NCBI RefSeq assembly: GCF_019977355.1
Contig: NZ_AP024655.1
Location: forward strand, 1,054,001-1,118,000
Direction: 5' to 3'
From: Arthrobacter sp. NicSoilB8
Lineage (GTDB): Bacteria > Actinomycetota > Actinomycetes > Actinomycetales > Micrococcaceae
Length of the DNA stretch: 64,000 bases
Below, piece by piece: positions 33,618 to 40,740 of this stretch. The position numbers were made by a program, and so were the translations under genes. The notes beneath the pieces were generated by a model. That model saw nothing but the letters and a program-made list of their open reading frames with translations, was not told the origin of the DNA and searched no databases. The stretch's first letter is position 1, and every line of letters starts with the position of its first letter.

Positions 33618-34352
33618 TTAACCGATGAAGCGGGTCTGAACATCCGCGGTTCCGGCGATGGAGGCGACCACGGATTTCGCGACGTCCCGGAGCTTGATGT
33701 TGCGGGCGTTGGAGGCGTCTTTGAGGAACTCAAACGCTTTTTCCGGAGAGCACCTGTTCTGCGCCATGATCGCCCCGATGGCGATGTCGATGACGGTCCG
33801 GGAGGCCATCGCGGCGGTCAGATCATCCCGGGAATCGTGGAGGTGGCCGATCCGAAGGGCGAGCCGGACCGCCTTCGATGCCTGGCGGGCAAAATTTTCC
33901 GCCTGCACGATCTCACCCGCGCCAAACGCCGCCGGGGCCTCGGCATAGAACCTCAAAGCCGCCAGCGCCTGGTCTTCCAGCCGCAACGGGATGCCCATAA
34001 CCGACCCTGTTCACGGCGGGCGCTGAGAGCGCGGCCATCTCCCGTCACGGCCCAGATCCCGGGCATAGACCGTCCGGTGTTCCCTGATGGCCGCCGGACA
34101 CGGCCCCTCTCCCGTATCAATCTGAACCTGGTCCATCGCGAACGCCTCCGGGCCGCTCGCCGCCACCAAGGCCGGCTTCTTCGGCCGCACCACCGTGACA
34201 GAACAGAGGACCGGGTGTTCCGGCCCGGAGAAGATATCAGAGGCATACCAGGACAGCTCCTGGAGGAAGTCCGCTACATCTGCGCTCTCCAGCAGCAGAT
34301 CCTGGAGTTCCTCAGCGATGACCCCGCGGAGCCACAGTTCATCAGTTTCCAT
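33618..34352 (-). pseudogene. GAF-ANTAR regulator split by an in-frame TGA
   Basis: From ATG 34352 the frame encodes a GAF domain (VADFLQELSWYASDIFSG, MDQVQIDTGEGPCPAAIREH, VYARDLGRDGRWPR) and stops at TGA 34011-34013. Downstream in the same frame, from 33998, it continues with the end of the GAF fold (MGIPLRLEDQALAALRFYAE) and an ANTAR RNA-binding domain (SRTVIDIAIGAIMAQNRCSP, EKAFEFLKDASNARNIKLRD). A single nonsense codon thus separates sensor and output. The ATG at 33998 could restart translation of a free ANTAR piece. Confidence 0.8.
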
Positions 34353-34622
34353 CCCAGCTCCTCACCTCCGACGATACGACTCACGGAGGGAAACGTGTAG
34401 AACCTATAGCCTCAAAAGCACTTGTCCAGTATCGCCCCGGACCGGCGCCAGGGGCCTGCGGAACAGGGTCTCGCGGGTTCGCCGTAGGCCGCCGAACCAT
34501 CTGACCGGTCTCATCCTCCTGCGCGTGGCTCTGGTCTGCCCGGGACCGGGGGTTCGGACAGGTTCTTACTCCTGCGGGACCCGTCACGTGGCCAAGTGCT
34601 TCGGTGTACTGCGGGGTGAACG

Positions 34623-35273
34623 TCAGCGGACGAGGCCGGCGACGAGATTGATGGTCGTGGCCAACACAATGGTTCCCAGCACGTACGAGATGAGCGCCTG
34701 GCGCAGCGCCGCGTACCGGATAGCGTCCGTGGTCAGGTCGGTGTCCGAGACCTGGAACGTCATACCGATGGTGAAGGACAGGTAGGCGAAGTCCGCGTAC
34801 CGGGGCGGTTTCCCCTTGTTGAAGTCGACTCCATCGTTCTCCAGGTAGTACAGCGTGGCGTAGCGCAGTGTGAAGAGTGTGTGGACCAGCAACCAGGAGA
34901 GGCCGAGGCCCGTGAGGGCCAGCGCGATGATGACCGCTTTCCTTCCGCCCTCCGAGGAGCCCGCCTCCAGCAGGATGAGTGCTACGCCTCCGAAGCTGGC
35001 GATCGTGGCGCCCAAGACGAGCAAATCGGAGGCAATCCGGCCCGGATCCTCCCGGAGCGCATGCGCCGACGTCTCGGAAGCATCAAGGGGCCAGATGACC
35101 GACCACACCGCGACCAGGTAGATCAGCGACGAAGCCGCCCAACCCAGGGCCGGGGCATACGCCCAGGAACCGAGAAGACCTACCGCGACGGCCACGGCGA
35201 GTCCGCCGACCGCCATGATGACCAGCCGGAGCCTGGTGCTGTGGGCTTCGGCGCTGAAGCTGCGAATACTCAC
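34623..35273 (-). CDS. DUF1345 family membrane protein
   Basis: A 216-residue protein with about five helices. The DUF1345 signature is the region LVHTLFTLRYATLYYLENDG followed by PRYADFAYLSFTIGMTFQVS and the final helix LISYVLGTIVLATTINLVAG. Function is unknown. It stands alone on the minus strand, and the 270 bp between it and the GAF-ANTAR gene hold nothing recognisable. Confidence 0.9.
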   Translation of the reverse strand: MSIRSFSAEAHSTRLRLVIMAVGGLAVAVAVGLLGSWAYAPALGWAASSLIYLVAVWSVIWPLDASETSAHALREDPGRIASDLLVLGATIASFGGVALILLEAGSSEGGRKAVIIALALTGLGLSWLLVHTLFTLRYATLYYLENDGVDFNKGKPPRYADFAYLSFTIGMTFQVSDTDLTTDAIRYAALRQALISYVLGTIVLATTINLVAGLVR

Positions 35274-35477
35274 CAGCTGATCATGGCATCAGAAGCTCAC
35301 CGATGCGTGCCTTTTTCATGGCCGCAGGCCCAGGAACCCGGCACCACGGGTTTGGAATGCTTTGCCCAACGGCATAGCCCCGCCGCATACAGGGGGATGA
35401 TCTGTTCGGAGCGCTGCAGGGTTTCCTTCCCGGCCGGAGCGACGGCCATCGGCGCGGCCAGCGGGCCGGACCCGCGA

Positions 35478-35514
35478 GCGACCGGCGGGTGCCGTCATGG
35501 CCCCCGCCGGTCGC
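35478..35514. terminator. Hairpin downstream of the SPW-repeat gene
   Basis: GCGACCGGCGGG (35478-35489) pairs perfectly with 35503-35514 over a 13-nt loop. It is 43 bp beyond the SPW-repeat stop codon, on the side expected for its terminator. Confidence 0.6.
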
Positions 35515-35556
35515 CGGTTACCGCCCTTCAGTTACCGCATTCGATGTTCCCGCAGC

Positions 35557-35919
35557 CTAGTGCGAAGGGCTGACCCGATGATGCCGGTACTCCTCGGTGC
35601 TGGGCTTGATCGCCGTCGCGGTGACAACGAGCGCCACCAGGCCGGTGATCCAGGAGGTCCAGGCGGCACCGGTTTGCATGGCATAGGAACCCAACCACGG
35701 AGAAAGGAACAACAGGGCGCCAAAGGCCGCCTGGACCCACTCCATGGCCGGCGTTCCGGGCATGGCCAGATTGATGACGCCGCTGATGATCAGCAAGACG
35801 CCAAACAGGAGCATCAAGGCAGTCGAGGAACCGGCTGGCTTGGTCCAGATGACGGAGAGGGCAGCGTAGAGCCCGGCCACGACCGTGACCCAATCCTGCC
35901 ATCGCGTCCATTTCTTCAT
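35557..35919 (-). CDS. SPW-repeat membrane protein
   Basis: A 120-residue, four-helix protein from ATG 35919, with GAGGTGG upstream. It contains two related halves: WQDWVTVVAGLYAALSVIW, then MEWVQAAFGALLFLSPWLGS with the family's SPW motif. SPW-repeat proteins are small membrane proteins of unknown role found in stress-linked clusters of actinobacteria and proteobacteria. Confidence 0.87.
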   Translation of the reverse strand: MKKWTRWQDWVTVVAGLYAALSVIWTKPAGSSTALMLLFGVLLIISGVINLAMPGTPAMEWVQAAFGALLFLSPWLGSYAMQTGAAWTSWITGLVALVVTATAIKPSTEEYRHHRVSPSH

Positions 35920-35984
35920 CGAAACCACCTCTGTGATGTGGACTTCCCCGGGCCCGGGCCGGACCCCGGGGACATTGTTTCTAA

Positions 35985-36017
35985 CGGCGGCGGAATCCCC
36001 GCGGGGTTCCGCCGCCG
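35985..36017. terminator. Strong hairpin downstream of the DUF3040 gene
   Basis: CGGCGGCGGAA (35985-35995) pairs with TTCCGCCGCCG (36007-36017), and CCCC with GGGG continues inside after a single-base bulge. The result is a 15-bp stem between the DUF3040 stop and the SPW-repeat promoter region. Confidence 0.6.
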
Positions 36018-36174
36018 GCCCGGCGGTGATGAGTTTCAGACTTATCGACCCTCCGCTCCCACGACCGGACCGGCACAGGTGTTAACAACAACCACGCGTC
36101 AGTGCTTCCCTGCCGCGCCCTCTCGCAACGCCCCGGAACTGTGTAACTTCCGATCATCATCCCGGGCCTCCTTT

Positions 36175-36444
36175 TCAAGAATCCAGAATCCAGCGCCAGG
36201 CGTGCGCGAGGCCGCCGCCGACCATCACCAGAAGTCCCAGGGAGCCGATACCGGCAAGCTGCGCGGAAAACCCCAGAACCATCAGTCCGAAGCCCGCCAG
36301 TGCCAGCACAATGCCGGCGGACCAGCGAAGCCGCAGCCGGTACGACGTGCCGGCAGCAAGTCTCCGGGCCAGGGCCGGGTCATCCGCCGCCAGGTCGGCC
36401 TCGAGTTCCCGCAGGCGCCTGCGCTCATAGTCCGACAGCGGCAC
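36175..36444 (-). CDS. DUF3040 family small membrane protein
   Basis: An 89-residue protein from GTG 36444, with GGAAGGAAGG upstream; a longer ATG frame lacks that site. The family signature PLSDYERRRLRELEADLAAD at the N terminus is followed by DPALARRLA and two adjacent helices (GIVLALAGFGLMVLGFSAQL, GSLGLLVMVGGGLAHAWRWI). DUF3040 proteins are small actinobacterial membrane proteins of unknown function. Confidence 0.85.
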   Translation of the reverse strand: MPLSDYERRRLRELEADLAADDPALARRLAAGTSYRLRLRWSAGIVLALAGFGLMVLGFSAQLAGIGSLGLLVMVGGGLAHAWRWILDS

Positions 36445-36859
36445 GGCAAACCCTTCCTTCCCTCGGCCTTCAGCCACCGAAGAAGCAAGCCACCAACGCG
36501 CTTGCTTGCTCTCATTATCGGTCAGCAACCCGCCGGGTTCCATACCGCCGGCGCCTCTGGCGGCGCAGGGTCAAAGGCAACCTTGCTCGCGGGCAGTCCC
36601 ACCGCCGGGGTAACCAGAAAGTTCTCCGGGACCACTTGGGAAATTGGCGGCCGACAGTACGATAAGGAATGCCTGAAGTGGGGCTGATGCGCTCGGAACG
36701 GGATGCGAGATCGCTAAGAGCCCGCCACCGCCGGAGGTCCAGGGTTGACCTGCCTGCTTGCGGACGCGGGTGTCTGCAAAGAATCGGCACGGGTGCCAGG
36801 GGGCGGCCCGGAGGACGCGCCCGTCACAGGACAACCCGGCTTCAGGGGCATACTTACCG
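36445..36859. other. 415-bp stretch without a supported gene
   Basis: Lies between the DUF3040 gene and the PRC-like gene. Short open frames exist on both strands but have no ribosome sites or recognisable sequence. No strong hairpin or repeat was seen. It presumably holds the DUF3040 promoter and perhaps decayed DNA. Confidence 0.5.
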
Positions 36860-37162
36860 TTAACGGCCTTTCTTGTTGATGGTGCGGAATGGCCGCCTGC
36901 CCTTTACGGGCGCGTCCGGCAGAGCGCTGGCCTCGTCAGCTGTGAGGGCGCACTCGATCTTGGTCGTCGTCATCCGTTCGATGCGGTCCCGTGCGACAAA
37001 TTTCGACCCGTGCCTTGTCGCGACAGCAATGCCGAGGAATATGCCGCCCTTGGGGTCCTCGAGAACCTGCTGGACCGTGCCGAGCCGCTGTCCGGATCTC
37101 AGGAAAACCGGCATGCCCCTGTCCACAGCCGTGTATGCGACCGGCCGCTCATCATCGCTCAC
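36860..37162 (-). CDS. PRC-barrel-like (DUF2171-type) small protein
   Basis: A 100-residue protein from GTG 37162, chosen because GGGGAGGGGG is 6 nt upstream. The pattern AVDRGMPVFLRSGQRLGTVQ, QVLEDPKGGIFLGIAVATRH and FVARDRIERM resembles PRC-barrel/DUF2171 proteins, with a turn at DGxxLGxV-like RSGQRLGTV. The basic tail RRPFRTINKKGR is unusual. Its place in a cluster of stress-type genes is the only hint of function. Confidence 0.65.
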   Translation of the reverse strand: MSDDERPVAYTAVDRGMPVFLRSGQRLGTVQQVLEDPKGGIFLGIAVATRHGSKFVARDRIERMTTTKIECALTADEASALPDAPVKGRRPFRTINKKGR

Positions 37163-37284
37163 TATCCGCACCCCCTCCCCGCAAGACTGCACCGGAACGC
37201 GGTGCTCTGGGCTGCATCCCCGGAGATCTGACCGTTTTTCCCAGCGACTGGGCATGGAAGCGAAGACCCGGTTAGAGCGCGCCC

Positions 37285-37473
37285 TCAGCGTCTGGCGCGC
37301 GCGTCCTGCAGGTGGCGGTCGAGTTTCTCTTCGGCTTCCCGTCGCCTCTGACCAATAATCCGAAGCCGGTCCGTGATCGGGTTCCCGTAGACGTCAACTC
37401 CCCGGTCCATTGCCTTCTTCCGAGCACGCGGCGTGCCGGCAAATTCCATGCGCGGTTCACTATTTTCGCCCAT
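37285..37473 (-). CDS. Small basic protein linked to hsp20 (YGNPITxxLR family, unrecognised)
   Basis: A 62-residue protein from ATG 37473 beginning MGENSEPRMEFAGTPRARKK, with the core VDVYGNPITDRLRIIGQRRR and a helical tail AEEKLDRHLQDARARR. A decayed homologue sits at 30216-30400 in the same position relative to hsp20, and conservation of encoded residues rather than silent DNA suggests a real protein. I recognise no family; its charge suggests nucleic-acid or protein binding. Confidence 0.6.
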   Translation of the reverse strand: MGENSEPRMEFAGTPRARKKAMDRGVDVYGNPITDRLRIIGQRRREAEEKLDRHLQDARARR

Positions 37474-37617
37474 GCAGGCATGATCCCACAGGGTCAGAAG
37501 CCTGAAAAGGATGATTCGTGCGCTGCCGGAATAGTCAACGCAGGGGTCCCGCAAGGACGGAAAACCCGCTTCCCTGGGTCAAGCCGCGACCCCGCGCCGC
37601 GATGCGTCGGGCCCGTG

Positions 37618-37840
37618 ACCGCCGCGGGTGACGGGGAGGTTGGTCCTCTCGGATTCGGCCAGGGCGCTGCAGAAGTGTATGGGCTTCCAGGACCCGTCCT
37701 TGTAACCGGCCGCGATGTCTTCCTCTTTCACATCCAGGGGCAGCGGCAGGGAGCGGAAGAACGAGCCGTAGCGGAACCCGGACCGGTAACTGTCCTTGCC
37801 CTATCTTCCTTGTCCTCCTTGCGCCGCGTCCTGTTCCATG
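37618..37840 (-). pseudogene. Decayed C-terminal fragment of an hsp20 gene
   Basis: The DNA aligns with the 3' half of the hsp20 gene at 30.5-30.8 kb. The shared stretches include CAGCGGCAGGGA and GGACCGGTAACTGTCCTTGC, but frames are broken several times and the 5' half is absent. Together with the neighbouring small gene this is a second, degenerate copy of the block hsp20 plus small basic protein. Confidence 0.75.
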
Positions 37841-37869
37841 CCGATCCTCCTCAAAAACCCAAAAACCCC

Positions 37870-37898
37870 TTGCATCAAGGTCACACCGATGCTATAAA
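37870..37898 (+). promoter_or_regulatory. Sigma-70-type promoter of the second hsp20 gene
   Basis: TTGCAT (37870-37875), 17-bp spacer, TATAAA (37893-37898), about 70 bp upstream of the hsp20 start. The -35 box lies inside the palindrome CCTTG-CAT-CAAGG (37868-37880), which could be a repressor site and is faintly like the HspR CTTGA box. Confidence 0.6.
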
Positions 37899-37901
37899 AA
37901 A

Positions 37902-37932
37902 TCTATATCAGCCACCATAGATTATTGGCTGA
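37902..37932. promoter_or_regulatory. Interleaved inverted repeats in the hsp20 leader
   Basis: TCTAT (37902-37906) with ATAGA (37917-37921), and TCAGCC (37908-37913) with GGCTGA (37927-37932), lie just after the -10 box and can form alternative stems. They could be an operator or an RNA thermometer-like structure. Confidence 0.4.
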
Positions 37933-37970
37933 GGCGGAATGACAGAAACTGACTGCAAGGAGTGAAGACC

Positions 37971-38396
37971 ATGCTGATGCGTACCGACCCGTTCCGCGAG
38001 CTCGACCGGCTCGCCCAGCAGGTTCTTGGCACCACGGCCCGGCCGGCGGCCATGCCCATGGATGCGTGGCAGGAGGGCGAAGAATTCGTCGTCGCCTTCG
38101 ACCTGCCCGGAGTCGCCGTGGATTCGGTGGACATCGACATCGAACGCAACGTCCTGACGGTGAAGGCCGAGCGCAAGGACCCCGCGGGTGAAAATACCGA
38201 GCTGATCGCCGCCGAACGTCCCCGTGGTGTGTTCAGCCGCCAGCTCATCCTCGGTGAGGCCCTCGATACCGATGCGGTCAAGGCCAGCTACGACGCCGGG
38301 GTCCTGACGCTGCGGATCCCCGTGGCCGAGAAGGCCAAGCCGCGCCGCATCGAGATCACCTCCGAGAAGAACGAGCAACAGGCCATCAACGCCTGA
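37971..38396 (+). CDS. Second Hsp20/alpha-crystallin small heat-shock protein
   Basis: A 141-residue chaperone from ATG 37971, with AAGGAG ending 8 nt upstream; the GTG at 37962 would overlap the ribosome site. The alpha-crystallin domain is complete ([71 protein letters not shown]). It belongs to a different subgroup from the first Hsp20. A terminator-like hairpin follows at 38531. Confidence 0.93.
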   Translation: MLMRTDPFRELDRLAQQVLGTTARPAAMPMDAWQEGEEFVVAFDLPGVAVDSVDIDIERNVLTVKAERKDPAGENTELIAAERPRGVFSRQLILGEALDTDAVKASYDAGVLTLRIPVAEKAKPRRIEITSEKNEQQAINA

Positions 38397-38530
38397 CCCG
38401 CTCCCCGGGGAAGGTCAGGCAGGATCGGGAGCACCGGGACCGGCCGCCGGTGAGTAGAGGGCGATGCAGAGCAGCCACGCCACCGCGCCAGTTGCGCAGC
38501 GAAAAGCGGCCCGACGGTGCCACCCGCTCC

Positions 38531-38561
38531 GGTGGTCCCCGGCCCCTGACCGGGGACCACC
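38531..38561. terminator. Hairpin between hsp20 and the J-domain gene
   Basis: GGTGGTCCCCGG (38531-38542) pairs perfectly with 38550-38561 over a 7-nt loop. It lies 135 bp after the hsp20 stop and 80 bp before the J-domain gene. Confidence 0.55.
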
Positions 38562-38640
38562 CCACACCTGTGCGCCCCCTAGACCGCTCCCCGGGGCCCC
38601 GGCCGAGGACCGGAACAGGACAGCAGAGGGGAGCCGGATC

Positions 38641-39038
38641 ATGAAAGAGCTGAGACAGGACCCCTACGAGGTTCTCCACCTGGGCCGCGCGGCGACGGCC
38701 CGCGACATCGGCCGCGCCTACCGGGCCCTGGTGCGGACCCGTCATCCCGACACGCGCGCGCCACCGGCGCCGTGCCCGCCGGTCCTGATGCAAGGACGCA
38801 AGAACGGCAGGAGCTGCAGGAGATCATGGATGCCTACGCCGTTCTCGGCAACCCGGCAAGGCGGGCCGCCTACGACCGGCAACGGCCCAAGACGGCGCCG
38901 CCGGAGCCCGCGCCACCGCACCGGGACGCCGTGCCTTGTGGGCCTGAGCTGATCATCGGACCGCTGCGGTGGGAAAGCCCCACCACACCGGGCACGCTGG
39001 CCCCGGGACCACAGGTCCTGTGGTGGTTCCGGTTCTGA
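38641..39038 (+). pseudogene. J-domain (DnaJ-like) co-chaperone with a frameshift
   Basis: From ATG 38641 the frame encodes MKELRQDPYEVLHLGRAATA and the YRALVRTRHPDT helix with the HPD motif. Near 38752-38770, in a CGCGCGCG run, the frame changes. Continuation RTQERQELQEIMDAYAVLGN, PARRAAYDRQRP in the other frame completes helices III-IV of the J-domain, followed by an unrecognised C-terminal part ending GPQVLWWFRF. The HPD motif is intact, so a working protein would need a frame correction. Confidence 0.75.
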
Positions 39039-39089
39039 CCCGACCCCGCTCCCGCCCGCTGCCCCCCGACCCGGAAAGGGGTAACCGCC

Positions 39090-39467
39090 ATGAGTGCCTG
39101 GCGCCCGTACGAGGCCCATCTGATGCCGGCGTTCTACGAACGCTTCGAACAACGCTGGGGCAAGGGAACGGCACCGTTCCTGGACCCCGAAGTCCACGAA
39201 CAACCCCTGCCCCGGGCCCAGTGGATTAACCCGGACACCGGCGCCGCCGTCGCCGTGGTCCCGATCTGGGCCGAGGACCCGACACACCGTTCCTTCGGCG
39301 TGTTCTACCTCCCGCCCGCCGGAGACATCTGGGTGCTGCACCCCGGCCTGACCGCCTACATCGAACCGGCCACGACGGACACGGAGGAGCAAATCACCCT
39401 GCGCAACGACGCGTTCAGAAAGGCCGTCGACCACGCGAAGGAATTCATCTACGGAACCCGGCCCTAG
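39090..39467 (+). CDS. Hypothetical protein in the stress cluster
   Basis: A 125-residue protein, ATG 39090 with GGAAAGGGG upstream. Tryptophan- and proline-rich: MSAWRPYEAHLMPAFYERFE, TGAAVAVVPIWAEDPTHRSF, GDIWVLHPGLTAYIEPATTD. It is soluble and without signal peptide. No family recognised. It sits between the J-domain gene and another unknown gene in the same direction, so the three are probably one transcript. Confidence 0.7.
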   Translation: MSAWRPYEAHLMPAFYERFEQRWGKGTAPFLDPEVHEQPLPRAQWINPDTGAAVAVVPIWAEDPTHRSFGVFYLPPAGDIWVLHPGLTAYIEPATTDTEEQITLRNDAFRKAVDHAKEFIYGTRP

Positions 39468-39523
39468 ACTCAAGGGCCGGCCCGCCTACCAGTGCACATA
39501 CTCTGTTGGAGGAGAGGACCAGA

Positions 39524-39844
39524 ATGTCTATCCGCTACATGGACGACGGCTTCGGCCCCTACGCGGACCGCGGCTTCGACGCAGCCTCTGCACATCTGGA
39601 AAGCAACGGCCTGCACCTGGAACCGGGCGGGGATACCGAACAGCACTCGCGCGAACTCGTCAAACACACCCTCAGCCTGGAACCGGAACGGGTACCGGCC
39701 ATCACAGCCGAACTCTTCGCCGAAGCCATCGCCATCGCAGGCGCCGCCCGCGAAGCCCACGGCAAAGCACCCGTCACCCCGTACCGGGCCCAAAGCTACT
39801 GGGAAACCCTGAAGGAACTCATTGACAGCATCCACGACCAATGA
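39524..39844 (+). CDS. Hypothetical protein in the stress cluster
   Basis: A 106-residue acidic protein from ATG 39524, with GGAGGAGAGG 8 nt upstream. Sequence includes MSIRYMDDGFGPYADRGFDA, LHLEPGGDTEQHSRELVKHT and a helical end RAQSYWETLKELIDSIHDQ. No family recognised. It lies 56 bp downstream of the preceding unknown gene. Confidence 0.7.
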   Translation: MSIRYMDDGFGPYADRGFDAASAHLESNGLHLEPGGDTEQHSRELVKHTLSLEPERVPAITAELFAEAIAIAGAAREAHGKAPVTPYRAQSYWETLKELIDSIHDQ

Positions 39845-39891
39845 GGACAGCACCCCACAAGAGCAGGACATGCTGAGGCCGGGAGGTTCAG

Positions 39892-40157
39892 ATGGCTGAT
39901 GCGTCGACCGTCGCGCTGAACCTCGTCTTCCTCTGGGGCTCCTGCTGTTCATGGCCGGGATCGCGCTGTTCAGCGTCGTCCTCCTCGCAGCCGGCGCGGG
40001 ACGCCTGACAGCCCTCCTTGTGTCCGGTCTGGCCCGCTGGGCACGGAACAATCGCCTCCCCGCCGTACCGCCGCGGCGCAGGGGCCGCAGCGACCGACCC
40101 CTGACCCCGGGCCCGCTCCGCACCCGTAGCTCAGCCGGCAGAGCAGTGGACTTTTAA
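39892..40157 (+). pseudogene. Small membrane protein with a 1-nt frameshift, reading into tRNA-Lys
   Basis: ATG 39892, with GGGAGG upstream, gives MADASTVALNLVFLWG. A one-base loss at the GGGG run near 39932 then shifts the frame, and the hydrophobic continuation (LLLFMAGIALFSVVLLAAGA) is in another frame. That frame has no stop before the tRNA and ends at 40157 inside it. It is broken as sequenced. Confidence 0.5.
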
Positions 40158-40192
40158 TCCTCGGGTCGTGGGTTCGAATCCCACCGGGTGCA
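40120..40192 (+). tRNA. tRNA-Lys(TTT), standard length
   Basis: The acceptor stem GCACCCG (40120-40126) pairs with CGGGTGC (40185-40191), with discriminator A. D arm GCTC/GAGC, anticodon loop CTTTTAA and T loop TTCGAAT are all present, 73 nt in total. CCA is not encoded (CAG follows). One T-T mismatch occurs in the anticodon stem. It is the same orientation and nearly the same sequence as the interrupted copy at 31999. Confidence 0.87.
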
Positions 40193-40504
40193 CAGCCGCG
40201 ATGGCACACAACATGGGACCCACTGCTGGCGTGGGATGGACTCCGCCCTCCCTGACGGATCAGAGCATATTCCTCCATCGGCGCCCAACGCCGGCACCGG
40301 CAGTCCACCCACCGTGTTGGCCCGTGAGGCCACAGACGGCCTGTCCGGAGCAATGTGAAGAGGACCCCGGGAGCCTGACAGTCCCATGGCAAAGCCGGCA
40401 GCCTGAGGCCTGCGCCGTGTCCCGGCAGCGGACGGGGGAATGCGCGGAATCACGCCGTAGGAAGAGACTTCGGCAAAGCAGGCCATGCCGACCTGGTCAA
40501 GAAG

Positions 40505-40615
40505 ACTCTGGCTTCCTCGAAGTGCTTCCGGGTCCGGAGGCACTGGTTGGGGCTGGCCCGGGAAACGGTTGAAGTGATTCCGTTGGGCCGCCGCTTGCCG
40601 GTCTCCTGCGCTGCG
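40505..40615 (-). pseudogene. Remnant of an IS110-family transposase C terminus
   Basis: Minus-strand translation gives RQAAAQRNHFNRF and, in another frame, NQCLRTRKHFEEARVF. These align with HAAAQRNLFNRLLGQLHHCL and TTRTRFDEATAF at the end of the adjacent intact IS110 transposase. A degraded second element therefore lies directly beyond it, in the 548-bp stretch 40193-40740, which otherwise shows nothing. Confidence 0.6.
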
Positions 40616-40740
40616 CGAGGGACGGGTGACGCAGCACCCTGCACCGGAGGCAGCCGGTCCAGGGCTCGCCGACCGAGGAAATCTCAGGAGTCCACCGGCA
40701 CCATGTCGGCTGCGCAACCCATCTCACCTGTCTTTAGAAG

